The notes: generated by a model from the sequence alone, not told the origin. Positions 1 through 6,622 are shown, counted from the stretch's first letter. The stretch is 9,157 nucleotides of DNA from an uncultured Campylobacter sp. (GCF_937996225.1 NZ_CALKTC010000068.1:1-9157); one strand, 5' to 3'. Made by a program: numbers and translations.

Positions 1-579
1 CTGATTTGCAAAAGCTGCGTTATTGGTATTAGGTACATTAAATGTAGGAGCATTTTGATTGCCAAAATTCTGTCCGCCAAAATTTTGACCGCCGAAATTC
101 TGAGCCTGAGCCTGCCCGCCATAGTTTCCGCCATTTTCGTAATTATTGGTTATCTTAAACCCACCGGAATCCTCGCTGGATAGCACACCCACGTCGTTTA
201 AATTTAAGCTTGGGCGTTCCTTTTCGTGTTTAGAGGCGCGGGCAACTTTCGGCGCGCTGATATTGTAATCTTCTTTGGAAATATTATTTTGCACTGCAAG
301 ATCTGCCGCCTGCTGCTCGGCATCATTAGCAGAATTTGAAGCACCGCCCTTGTCCTCAATATTTTGATTGATACTTGCCATACTGACGCTATCACTATCT
401 TTAAGCAGCCAAAATATCGCTCCGATCGCAACCGAGATCAATATCAAAAGCCCCAAAATCGTCTTGTCGAATCTCAATACGAAATTCGGCTTAGATTTCA
501 GGAAAGAAAACTGCTTTCTATTTTTGTTATACTCTTCCCATTTTTTTTCAAGTTCGTTTACTTCGTAAAATTCAAGCAT
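1..579 (-). CDS. Single-pass inner-membrane protein of the transformation/pilus cluster, MshN/CtsX-like position (3' end cut by window)
   Basis: The open frame starts at ATG 579-577 and runs without a stop through base 1, giving 193 residues of a longer protein. Residues 1-38 are charged and probably cytoplasmic (YEVNELEKKWEEYNK looks like an amphipathic helix). A single transmembrane segment lies at about 41-59 (ILGLLILISVAIGAIFWLL). The rest is polar, probably periplasmic, low-complexity and rich in N, Q, G and S, with a tandem NFGGQ repeat at about 161-175. The start overlaps the ATPase stop by 8 bp (ATGCTTGA) and has a GGGGA ribosome site 6-10 bases upstream. A membrane protein of this shape directly after the AAA ATPase occupies the place of MshN in MSHA clusters and of Cj1472c in the C. 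jejuni cts operon, which may be the protein called CtsX. The symbol is left blank because I cannot confirm that correspondence. The role, partner of the ATPase in the inner membrane, is inferred from position and topology only. Confidence 0.85.
   Translation of the reverse strand, partial: MLEFYEVNELEKKWEEYNKNRKQFSFLKSKPNFVLRFDKTILGLLILISVAIGAIFWLLKDSDSVSMASINQNIEDKGGASNSANDAEQQAADLAVQNNISKEDYNISAPKVARASKHEKERPSLNLNDVGVLSSEDSGGFKITNNYENGGNYGGQAQAQNFGGQNFGGQNFGNQNAPTFNVPNTNNAAFANQ
61..105 (-). repeat. In-frame 15-bp tandem repeat encoding (Q)NFGG units
   Basis: Three consecutive 15-bp units (61-75, 76-90, 91-105) differ from each other at only a few bases. Read on the minus strand they encode NFGGQ, NFGGQ and NFGNQ-like units in the periplasmic part of the left-most gene. 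Each unit is five codons, so gain or loss of a unit would keep the frame. Confidence 0.8.
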
Positions 580-1402
580 TTATTATCCCCGAGCCTATCG
601 CTGCCATCTCTATAATTTTATTATTAATCTGCGAAAAACTAATTTCCGTAGGTTTATTTACTTCGTAATACTCAAAAAGCTCATACATCTTATACATAAG
701 CTTGTTGATATTCCTCATATTGCCGTCCGTTAAATTTAAAATCAAATCGAAATTATCGTCGCTAAACATAAAATAGTATTGTTGAAAGCCATGAAGCACA
801 AGCTTTTTTTCAATATATAGCTTGACTTCGCCTAAATTTGAATTAGGAAGCTCGATGCTCTCCCAGATTCTAGTTTTAAAATAATCCTTCGCGAGGCGAT
901 CTTCCTCGTCAGTCTTATGCACTGTAAATAAAAATTTAAATAATCTAGTATCTGCCATAAGACGAATTTTTTCTATTAAATTTCCTGGATACAGCTGAGC
1001 CTCGTCAAGCAAAATAACGACCTGCTCTACCGCGCCCACGTTCGTAGAAATTCCAAATCTCTCTCTGTAAACCCGCATAAAATTTTCATAATTATCAATC
1101 GGCTCGCTAGGAGTTGAATGAAAAATCTGCGAATAAAGCTCTAAGAAAAATTCTTTCTCATCAAAAAACGGCTGTGGCACAAATACTACTCTTACCTTTT
1201 TTTCAAGATCGACCTTGATCTTATTAAGCAAAAATGTCTTGCCACAGCCCGGTTTGCCGTAAAAAAGTATAAGTTTTAACGGCTTTTGCAAAGCATTTAA
1301 AATTTTATGATAAGCAAGGGTAGATTTATCGAGATTAACGAAGTCTGAGACTTCGTTATCCTCGATAAAGATCTCCTTGATCGCCGTATAGTTATTACTC
1401 AT
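572..1402 (-). CDS. ctsP: AAA ATPase of the transformation system (CtsP / MshM / ExeA-like)
   Basis: A 276-residue P-loop ATPase of the ExeA/MshM group. Walker A is GKPGCGKT at 49-56, Walker B is VVILLDEAQ at 128-136, and a sensor-2-like GNMRNINKL lies at 227-235, inside a helical lid domain. The length equals MshM-type proteins: the peptidoglycan-binding domain that ends ExeA/GspA is absent, and there is no transmembrane segment. It is therefore expected to sit on the cytoplasmic face of the inner membrane, probably bound to the membrane protein encoded next. In C. jejuni CtsP is a nucleotide-binding protein needed for natural transformation; its exact mechanical job is not settled. The start ATG overlaps the secretin stop by 8 bp, and the upstream bases (CCATCTACGAAA) contain no Shine-Dalgarno match, so translation probably depends on coupling to the secretin. 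Family assignment is strong; the ctsP name rests on family plus position next to the secretin. Confidence 0.85.
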   Translation of the reverse strand: MSNNYTAIKEIFIEDNEVSDFVNLDKSTLAYHKILNALQKPLKLILFYGKPGCGKTFLLNKIKVDLEKKVRVVFVPQPFFDEKEFFLELYSQIFHSTPSEPIDNYENFMRVYRERFGISTNVGAVEQVVILLDEAQLYPGNLIEKIRLMADTRLFKFLFTVHKTDEEDRLAKDYFKTRIWESIELPNSNLGEVKLYIEKKLVLHGFQQYYFMFSDDNFDLILNLTDGNMRNINKLMYKMYELFEYYEVNKPTEISFSQINNKIIEMAAIGSGIINA

Positions 1403-2903
1403 TTTCGTAGATGGATTTTGAGTAACCTAGCTCTTTAAGCGAAGTAGCAAGCGGTGCGCCGGTATTGTCGATGATATGTGGAGTTACTACGAAGATTAAC
1501 TCCGACGTGCTCAAAACATCGGCAGTGCTTTTGAAAAGATTTCCGATTAGCGGAATTTCAGCTAGCACAGGCACCCTAGTGTTATTCTTGGACTTAGTTG
1601 CGCCGATTAAACCGCCTAAAATTACAGTATCGCCATCATCTACCCAAACTACACTTGAGAGTTTCTTTTGCAAAGTATCAGGTGCGATATCTCTTCTACC
1701 GTTTTCTTTTCTTACATTATCTTCTGCATATTTAAGAGAACTTAAAGATGGATTGATTCGTAGCATAATCCTATTATCATCTGAAATTTCAGGCAAGATA
1801 TTCAAAAGAATACCTACAAAGATCGAATACTGATCATCCGACTGAGTATCTCCGCCTTGATAATCACCTGTAGTAGTGGATTTTAATACGTAGTTAATGG
1901 TATCACCTACAGAGATAATAGCAGGCTGATTATTCATCGTAGTTACCTTAGGGCTTGAAATAATCTTGGTTTTACCTTTAGTCTCTAGGAAGTTAATTAA
2001 ACCGTCGATATTAAAATTTAGATTAGCCCCTATCGTCCAAGTTCCGTGAGTATCGCTAGCCTTTCCTCTATTTCCGTTATCTATGTGATATCCTGAAAGC
2101 TTAGTCGGATCTCCACCTACATAGGTATTAAATCCCAATTGGAACTTACTCCAATCTATACCGGTAGTGTATTCATTATTTAGCTCGACAGATATGATAT
2201 TTACATCTAGCAAGACTTGACGACTAAGGCGTTTTTGCATACCGCTTAGATATCTATCGACACGAGCTATCTGAGACTTCATAGCAGTAACGGTTACTAA
2301 ACCGGCATTTTGATTTATAATAGGAGCGACTGCGACGTATTTTTCGGTACCGTTATTTAAAACAGAAGTGATTTCCTCGCTAATCTTCTCCCAAAAATCA
2401 AATTTCTCTTTGGTAGTGATCTTATTATCTTCTTTATTTTCTTTATCGTCGCTATCATCCACTTTCGTAGGTGCGGAATCGACAGAAGATTTAGTAACAG
2501 CAGTGCCTTCTCTAATAGAGGTGATGTAATCCACTTTAAAAGTCCTAGTCTCTAGCGCTGAAATTTTTAATATGCCATGAGAATACTCATAGCTTAGATT
2601 ATTCTCTTTTATGAGTAGATCTAAAACTTCGCGTAAAGAAAGGTCTTTGATGCTTACGCCCTGCAGTGGCTTACTCATCTCCTCTTGAGCGATAGCGTCT
2701 TTTGCTACCACTGAAAAGCGGCACATATCGGATAGCTGAGTTAGCATCTCGTTTAGCGTAACGGTATCGTTAATCTTAATATTTAGCGCCTTCCTATCGC
2801 AGTTACCTGCAGTTGCGGGAGCGGCATATAGACTAGTAGCCGTAACAGACAAAGCAAGCATAGCGGCTATGCTAAGCTTTTTACTTATATGTAATAATGA
2901 CAT
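1395..2903 (-). CDS. ctsD: Secretin, outer-membrane channel of the transformation system (CtsD / MshL / PilQ family)
   Basis: A 502-residue secretin. An N-terminal Sec signal (KK at 8-9, hydrophobic core about 10-26, cleavage near LYAA) is followed by an STN/N0 domain (about 45-115), an N1-like region (about 119-225) interrupted by a very charged linker at 146-167, and the pore domain (about 226-476). Pore hallmarks are VLLDVNIISVELN at 230-242, KTKIISSPKVTTMNNQPA at 311-328, and the C-terminal signature with VILGGLI at 427-433 and VPVLAEIPLIGNLF at 444-457. It should form the multimeric gate through which a pilus or DNA crosses the outer membrane. Two cysteines (C35, C61) could form a periplasmic disulfide near the N0 domain. 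No lipobox is present. The ATG lies 23 bp inside the preceding gene and has AAGGAAG upstream. That start gives a complete signal peptide, whereas the next Met (15) would remove its basic residues. Context and family match CtsD, which C. jejuni needs for transformation. Confidence 0.93.
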   Translation of the reverse strand: MSLLHISKKLSIAAMLALSVTATSLYAAPATAGNCDRKALNIKINDTVTLNEMLTQLSDMCRFSVVAKDAIAQEEMSKPLQGVSIKDLSLREVLDLLIKENNLSYEYSHGILKISALETRTFKVDYITSIREGTAVTKSSVDSAPTKVDDSDDKENKEDNKITTKEKFDFWEKISEEITSVLNNGTEKYVAVAPIINQNAGLVTVTAMKSQIARVDRYLSGMQKRLSRQVLLDVNIISVELNNEYTTGIDWSKFQLGFNTYVGGDPTKLSGYHIDNGNRGKASDTHGTWTIGANLNFNIDGLINFLETKGKTKIISSPKVTTMNNQPAIISVGDTINYVLKSTTTGDYQGGDTQSDDQYSIFVGILLNILPEISDDNRIMLRINPSLSSLKYAEDNVRKENGRRDIAPDTLQKKLSSVVWVDDGDTVILGGLIGATKSKNNTRVPVLAEIPLIGNLFKSTADVLSTSELIFVVTPHIIDNTGAPLATSLKELGYSKSIYENE

Positions 2904-3309
2904 TTTGACTTCCTTGTTTTAGTGTTAGTTCGACTTTATTTTCATCGTCGTTGGTAATAATAACGCTATTACCCGTTATTTGCACGATCTTATATGAGCC
3001 TACATACTCGCCCAAACCATACCACTTATCGTTTAGCTTAACCTTATCACCCATAATACCCACTAGCTGATAACCTAGATCCACCTGCTGATTAGCTTCT
3101 CTAGGCGCATTAGCTTCTTTAGGATAAAACGGATCCTGCAAAGAAGCTATCTGCTCATCGCTAAGACCTACTCTAGGCTTACTAAGATCATCGAATATCG
3201 CATCGTACTTAGCTTTATAGGCGCCATTACTAGGCGCCACCGTTTGATTATTATCTACAGCAAATAGAGCAGTAGAAAGCAGCAAAGAGCATAAAATTAA
3301 CTTTTTCAT
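2881..3309 (-). CDS. PilP/MshK-like periplasmic protein linking the inner-membrane platform to the secretin
   Basis: A 142-residue protein with a short Sec signal (MKK, hydrophobic to about A17). A disordered stretch containing DPFYP at 59-63, equivalent to the DPF motif of PilP proteins, leads to a small beta-rich domain at about 79-131 (GYQLVGIMGDKVKLNDKWY and onward). In type IV pilus and type II systems this domain (PilP, GspC HR) binds the N0/N1 part of the secretin and the PilN/PilO dimer. Canonical PilP is a lipoprotein. Here no cysteine follows the signal (C7 lies inside the hydrophobic core, with no lipobox), so it would be soluble or signal-anchored. It starts 1 bp inside the preceding stop (TAATG) with GGGGAG about 11 bases upstream. 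It sits where ctsR sits in C. jejuni, directly before the secretin, but I cannot confirm homology from memory, so no symbol is given. Confidence 0.78.
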   Translation of the reverse strand: MKKLILCSLLLSTALFAVDNNQTVAPSNGAYKAKYDAIFDDLSKPRVGLSDEQIASLQDPFYPKEANAPREANQQVDLGYQLVGIMGDKVKLNDKWYGLGEYVGSYKIVQITGNSVIITNDDENKVELTLKQGSQNVIITYK

Positions 3310-3962
3310 TAGTAATTTACTCCCCAGATAGATATACCGATGCTTCCACCGATTTTGCCGTTTTTAGTGGCATTGATATCCATCTTATTTACATCTACGA
3401 TCATCTCCGATTGTTCGATAAGGTTGATATACCTAAGGACGTTCGAAAATGCTCCTTCAAATTTCACATCTATATCCAGCAAAGCTTCAGGCTGAAAAAT
3501 TTGTTTGATGCTAGGCTCTCTTCTATCGCTGTGAATAGCATAAATTTTAATATTGTTATTCTCTGCGATCGTTGAGAGGCTATCCATAAATTTAGCCCAG
3601 TTCTTTTCATTATAGGTAAGCTTTGAAATTTCTTTTAGCTTACCGTCTAGATACCCGCGCTCTTCAATGATATTGTTAAGGTTGGTCCTAGCACCATTGA
3701 GGATATTGCGTTTATTATCAACGAAAGCTTTAGGATCACCGCCAAAAAACTCGTTATACTCTCTTTGTGCGCCTTCAAGCTTCGTCGTGGCAGTACTTAG
3801 ATTTGTTTCGCTCTCCTCTAAATACGGATCCGCATAGCCACTCAAAATAAAGTAAGCTACCACACCTACAAACAATAAAGCTATATAAAAATAGTTATTT
3901 GCACTATTTCCCTTGGAGGCAAACCATTGATCAAGTTGATCTAATGAACTTTTCTTTTTCAT
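3309..3962 (-). CDS. PilO/MshJ-like inner-membrane alignment protein
   Basis: A 217-residue bitopic membrane protein. A short basic cytoplasmic N-terminus (MKKKSSLDQLDQWF) is followed by one transmembrane segment at about 24-41, a heptad-rich coiled coil at about 47-115, and a compact C-terminal domain at about 120-217. The stretch LLDIDVKFEGAFSNVLRYIN (161-180) is the alpha-beta pattern of the ferredoxin-like PilO/GspM fold. PilO pairs with PilN and holds PilP, forming the inner-membrane ring that joins the cytoplasmic motor to the secretin. Here its partner would be the C-terminal half of the upstream PilM-PilN fusion. The start ATG overlaps that gene's stop by one base (TAATG), and a strong GGAGG ribosome site lies 8-12 bases upstream. 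The family call comes from topology, fold pattern and position; sequence identity to known PilO is low, as is usual for this family. Confidence 0.78.
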   Translation of the reverse strand: MKKKSSLDQLDQWFASKGNSANNYFYIALLFVGVVAYFILSGYADPYLEESETNLSTATTKLEGAQREYNEFFGGDPKAFVDNKRNILNGARTNLNNIIEERGYLDGKLKEISKLTYNEKNWAKFMDSLSTIAENNNIKIYAIHSDRREPSIKQIFQPEALLDIDVKFEGAFSNVLRYINLIEQSEMIVDVNKMDINATKNGKIGGSIGISIWGVNY

Positions 3963-5482
3963 TATTTAACCTCCACACTGATGTTGCTATCGTAAAAGAC
4001 GGTTTTATTACCCTCTTGCAGCGCGATTGTTTTAGTATCCACGCCATACACCTCTTTTTTACTGATATCCTCTAAAAGCTCGGTCATCTGCTTATCGTTT
4101 TTGGTGCGCACCTGAACAGTTAGAGTCCTATTCTCATCACCGATCCTAACCATATTGCCCTTATTTTTAACGACCATATTGGTTAGCTCAAAAATAGAAA
4201 CACCCTTCATAGCGTAATTGTTTTTCTTGTCTAAGATGGCATTAATTAGATCGCGCCTGTCGTTAAGCTCCTTACCACTCTTAGCAGCCTGGGCATTTAC
4301 CTCTTTAGTCTCTTTATCCAAACGCGCATTTTCTGCTCTAGCAGGAACCATCTGATCTTCCAAACCTTGATATTCGCTAGTTTTATCATTAGCTACCATA
4401 TTATTATAATATCCATAGCCGAAGTTATACGCAGGATACACAGCCCCAAGTAAGCAGCCTAGCAACATATAGCCTATCAGCTTGCCGGTTGATCTTTGGG
4501 TCAAAGGCGGAGGTCTCATAAACGGCGAGTAGTTGTGATCGTCATCTTTGGTAACCAAATAATCTTGACCCACCAAGAACATCAAAATATCTAGCTGAGT
4601 GAGCGGATAATCTTTTGCGTTGATTGCAACGTTAAAATTAAAATCCTTGTATCTTAGCTTTAGATTATTTTCTACAAAAACCTCGATCGCAGGAATTTTA
4701 CCGATATCCGTTCCGATATAGACATTTTGAATATTGACGTTGTAAATTTTACTAATACCGTTCAACACGTCGTTGATATAGTAAAACATATCGTCAAAAA
4801 TTTGGATCATATAATCGCGTTCGGTCGGATTTTCTAAATTTACTCCTTGTTTGGAGAGCAGTCTATAAAAGCTCTCTTCATCGACTCTGCTACCGACTAG
4901 CTCGACATATTTTTCATGTAAGAATTTTAGGTTGTATCTTACTTGACGAGATTGAAAATATTCGCCGTTTTGATACACTACCAAAAACGCATCGTCGCGC
5001 TGCAAGTAGATGAAGCAGTCGATTCCGTCGCGAGTTAGGACGCCTCTATTATACAAGCCCTCGTATAAAAACGGAGCCATAGCCACATAGTCGATGTAGT
5101 TCGTCCTAGCGGCGATCGCATCGAATTCTGAAGTGAGTTTGGCATTATCTACGACAAAGACATTGAAAATTCTATCATCGCCGCCAGCGCCTATTACCTC
5201 ACTATAGGTGATTTTGTAATCCAAAGCGGTGTCAAGCCCCAGCTCCTCATACACCTTAACGACGATCGCATCTAAAAGATCCGCGTCCTCTACCGATCTG
5301 CTTATCTCGACCGTCGCAGTCATTATATCCTTATACGGAATATATGAGACGTAAGTTTCCTTCGCACGATTCGCTTTTGAGAAGTCGTGCTCGAAAACTT
5401 CATTCTCACTTAGACCGAATATGGTTTGCGTGACTTTGTTAATCGCAACAATCGAACTAGCATTTTTACTATTCTTTGCCAT
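3962..5482 (-). CDS. PilM-PilN fusion (GspL/MshI-like) platform protein
   Basis: A 506-residue protein with the architecture of PilM joined to PilN, or of GspL. The cytoplasmic part (about 1-300) has an actin-like PilM/GspL layout: an IDCFIYLQRDDAFLVVYQNG strand pair near 154-173 and a late VYIGTDIGKIPAIEVFVENN segment near 254-273 correspond to core strands of that fold. The DIGS phosphate loop of true PilM is not evident, so nucleotide binding is doubtful. After a proline-rich linker (PPPL near 325) come one transmembrane segment (about 335-353), a periplasmic coiled coil (about 362-420) and a small C-terminal alpha-beta domain (about 424-506), as in PilN. It should connect the cytoplasmic assembly ATPase to the PilO/PilP ring. 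I chose ATG 5482-5480, which is preceded by GGAAGTGGAG. The frame is open 22 codons further to a TTG (5548) that overlaps the era stop, but that extension lacks a ribosome site and adds an unlikely hydrophobic leader. Confidence 0.8.
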   Translation of the reverse strand: MAKNSKNASSIVAINKVTQTIFGLSENEVFEHDFSKANRAKETYVSYIPYKDIMTATVEISRSVEDADLLDAIVVKVYEELGLDTALDYKITYSEVIGAGGDDRIFNVFVVDNAKLTSEFDAIAARTNYIDYVAMAPFLYEGLYNRGVLTRDGIDCFIYLQRDDAFLVVYQNGEYFQSRQVRYNLKFLHEKYVELVGSRVDEESFYRLLSKQGVNLENPTERDYMIQIFDDMFYYINDVLNGISKIYNVNIQNVYIGTDIGKIPAIEVFVENNLKLRYKDFNFNVAINAKDYPLTQLDILMFLVGQDYLVTKDDDHNYSPFMRPPPLTQRSTGKLIGYMLLGCLLGAVYPAYNFGYGYYNNMVANDKTSEYQGLEDQMVPARAENARLDKETKEVNAQAAKSGKELNDRRDLINAILDKKNNYAMKGVSIFELTNMVVKNKGNMVRIGDENRTLTVQVRTKNDKQMTELLEDISKKEVYGVDTKTIALQEGNKTVFYDSNISVEVK

Positions 5483-5486
5483 AACA

Positions 5487-5496
5487 CTCCACTTCC
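5487..5496 (-). promoter_or_regulatory. Ribosome binding site deciding the start of the PilM-PilN fusion gene
   Basis: On the minus strand GGAAGTGGAG ends four bases before ATG 5482-5480. It is the only good Shine-Dalgarno match near the 5' end of this frame and favours that ATG over the upstream in-frame TTG at 5548. Confidence 0.6.
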
Positions 5497-5519
5497 AAAT
5501 GAAATTTTCTACGCTGCTA

Positions 5520-5548
5520 ATACTAATAGAAATAAAATAAAATGTCAA
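5520..5548 (-). promoter_or_regulatory. Candidate sigma-70 promoter for the pilus/transformation operon
   Basis: On the minus strand a perfect TTGACA (5548-5543) is followed by a 17-bp T-rich spacer and TAGTAT (5525-5520, 4 of 6 to TATAAT). Transcription would start near 5512, leaving about 30 nt of leader with the ribosome site. Campylobacter promoters often lack a -35 box but have T-rich spacers and a -10, so this reading is plausible but unproven. The -35 overlaps the era stop codon. Confidence 0.4.
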
Positions 5549-6414
5549 TAGATAAAATCGGTTTTTACCCTAAATTCGTCATTTTTCCAGCTTTTTTTTA
5601 CAAAAACTGTTAATTTTAAGTAAATTTTGACCTTAGAAAAATTTGAAATTAACTTTTTGGCTCGAATTCCGATCCGCTTGATCGCCTCGCCGTTTTTGCC
5701 GATCAACATCTCTTTGTGTGAATTGCTGTCCGTTATGATCCGCGCATATACCGAGATTAGACCGGGTTTTTCCACCACTTTTTCCATCACGACATCGCTG
5801 CAATACGGGATCTCGTCGCTCATGCTCTCAAAGATCGCCTCAAGTATGAAGTCGCGGTAAATTTCGCGTTCATTAGTCGCGCTTAAAATTTCAGGATCGT
5901 AAAAATACTCATGCTCGGGCAAAATTTTACAAATTTCGTCCAAAACCTGCTTTTTATAGACCTTTTTTTTGATGCTAACGGGGATTATCGCCTCAAATTT
6001 ATCGGTAAATTTTTGATATTGCAGCAGCTTTTGCACGATCTTTTCGTCGTTTGCTTCGTCAATTTTAGTTAAAATCACGATATGTTTGGTGCCTGCGTTT
6101 AAATTTAAAAATTTTTCATATTCCGCGGTACCATCATGCACGGGCGCCAAAAACAGCACCAAATCGCAGCCCTCAATCGCTCCGAGCGCCACTTCGACCA
6201 TCAGTTTATTCATCAGCTTGGCGCTTTCGTGCAGCCCGGGCGTGTCCGTAAAAATCACCTGATCGGCGCCGTTCATCGCGATGCCGTTAATCTTACGACG
6301 CGTGGCATTGATCTTGTGTGAGACGAGCGAAATTTTCTCGCCGCAGAGATAGTTTAACAGCGAGCTCTTGCCCGCATTCGTTCGCCCGATGAGCGTTACA
6401 AATCCGCTTTTCAT
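5545..6414 (-). CDS. era: GTPase Era, 16S rRNA-binding ribosome assembly factor
   Basis: Era is an essential GTPase that binds the 3' end of 16S rRNA and helps mature the 30S subunit; it is partly membrane-associated. The 289 residues show the GTPase domain first: G1 GRTNAGKS at 10-17, the switch region INATRRKING at 35-44 (G2), G3 DTPG at 57-60, G4 TKID at 116-119, and a G5-like VSIK at 146-149. A C-terminal KH domain follows, with the GKNG loop at 239-242 (MLIGKNGEAIKRIG). Length is close to the usual 290-300. G1 (GRTNAGKS instead of GRPNVGKS) and G4 (TKID instead of NKID) depart from the common form; the G1 variant fits what I recall of Campylobacter Era. ATG 6414-6412 is preceded by AAGGA. 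The gene stands 499 bp downstream of hslU and 62 bp upstream of the pilus operon, so it may be transcribed on its own or read through from hslU. Confidence 0.96.
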   Translation of the reverse strand: MKSGFVTLIGRTNAGKSSLLNYLCGEKISLVSHKINATRRKINGIAMNGADQVIFTDTPGLHESAKLMNKLMVEVALGAIEGCDLVLFLAPVHDGTAEYEKFLNLNAGTKHIVILTKIDEANDEKIVQKLLQYQKFTDKFEAIIPVSIKKKVYKKQVLDEICKILPEHEYFYDPEILSATNEREIYRDFILEAIFESMSDEIPYCSDVVMEKVVEKPGLISVYARIITDSNSHKEMLIGKNGEAIKRIGIRAKKLISNFSKVKIYLKLTVFVKKSWKNDEFRVKTDFIY

Positions 6415-6550
6415 ATTTTCCTTAAATTTATAAATTTATCTTGCAACCGCAGCGCTAAGCCCTTACGAGTAAATTTTAAAATCTCGTTTTGTGCAGGCCG
6501 ACTCCGCACGAGCGTAGAAATTTTAAAATTCCCACGCCGCGCAAACAGGT

Positions 6551-6566
6551 GAAATTTTAAAATTTC
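6551..6566. repeat. 16-bp perfect palindrome GAAATTTTAAAATTTC
   Basis: The sequence equals its own reverse complement. A near copy (gaaattttaaaattcc) lies at 6517-6532 and a partial copy at 6801-6815. It contains two RAATTY hexamers. Confidence 0.7.
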
Positions 6567-6622
6567 AAGCTGCACGGTAGCGCTCAATTTTACTCGCCTC
6601 GGCGCAAAATTTTATCTACTTC

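Noticed and set aside
541..548. Run of eight A/T bases near the start of the left-most gene, and similar runs in era (5592-5599) and ctsP (1197-1203), as phase-variable tracts
   Set aside because: Campylobacter phase variation normally uses long G/C tracts; runs of 7-8 A are common by chance at this composition and all frames are intact.
204..568. Open frames on both strands in the left-most 600 bases (75, 83 and 66 codons)
   Set aside because: They overlap the continuous 193-codon minus-strand frame that has a ribosome site, overlap with the ATPase gene, and a clear membrane segment; the alternatives show no domain or start signal.
5483..5548. 22-codon N-terminal extension of the PilM-PilN fusion from a TTG
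   Set aside because: No ribosome site, begins on the era stop, overlaps the candidate promoter, and ATG 5482 has a good site; kept only as a finding about ambiguity.
6421..6440. TATAAA-like -10 box just upstream of era
   Set aside because: It would place transcription start almost on the Shine-Dalgarno, has no matching -35 at proper distance, and the area is generally AT-rich.
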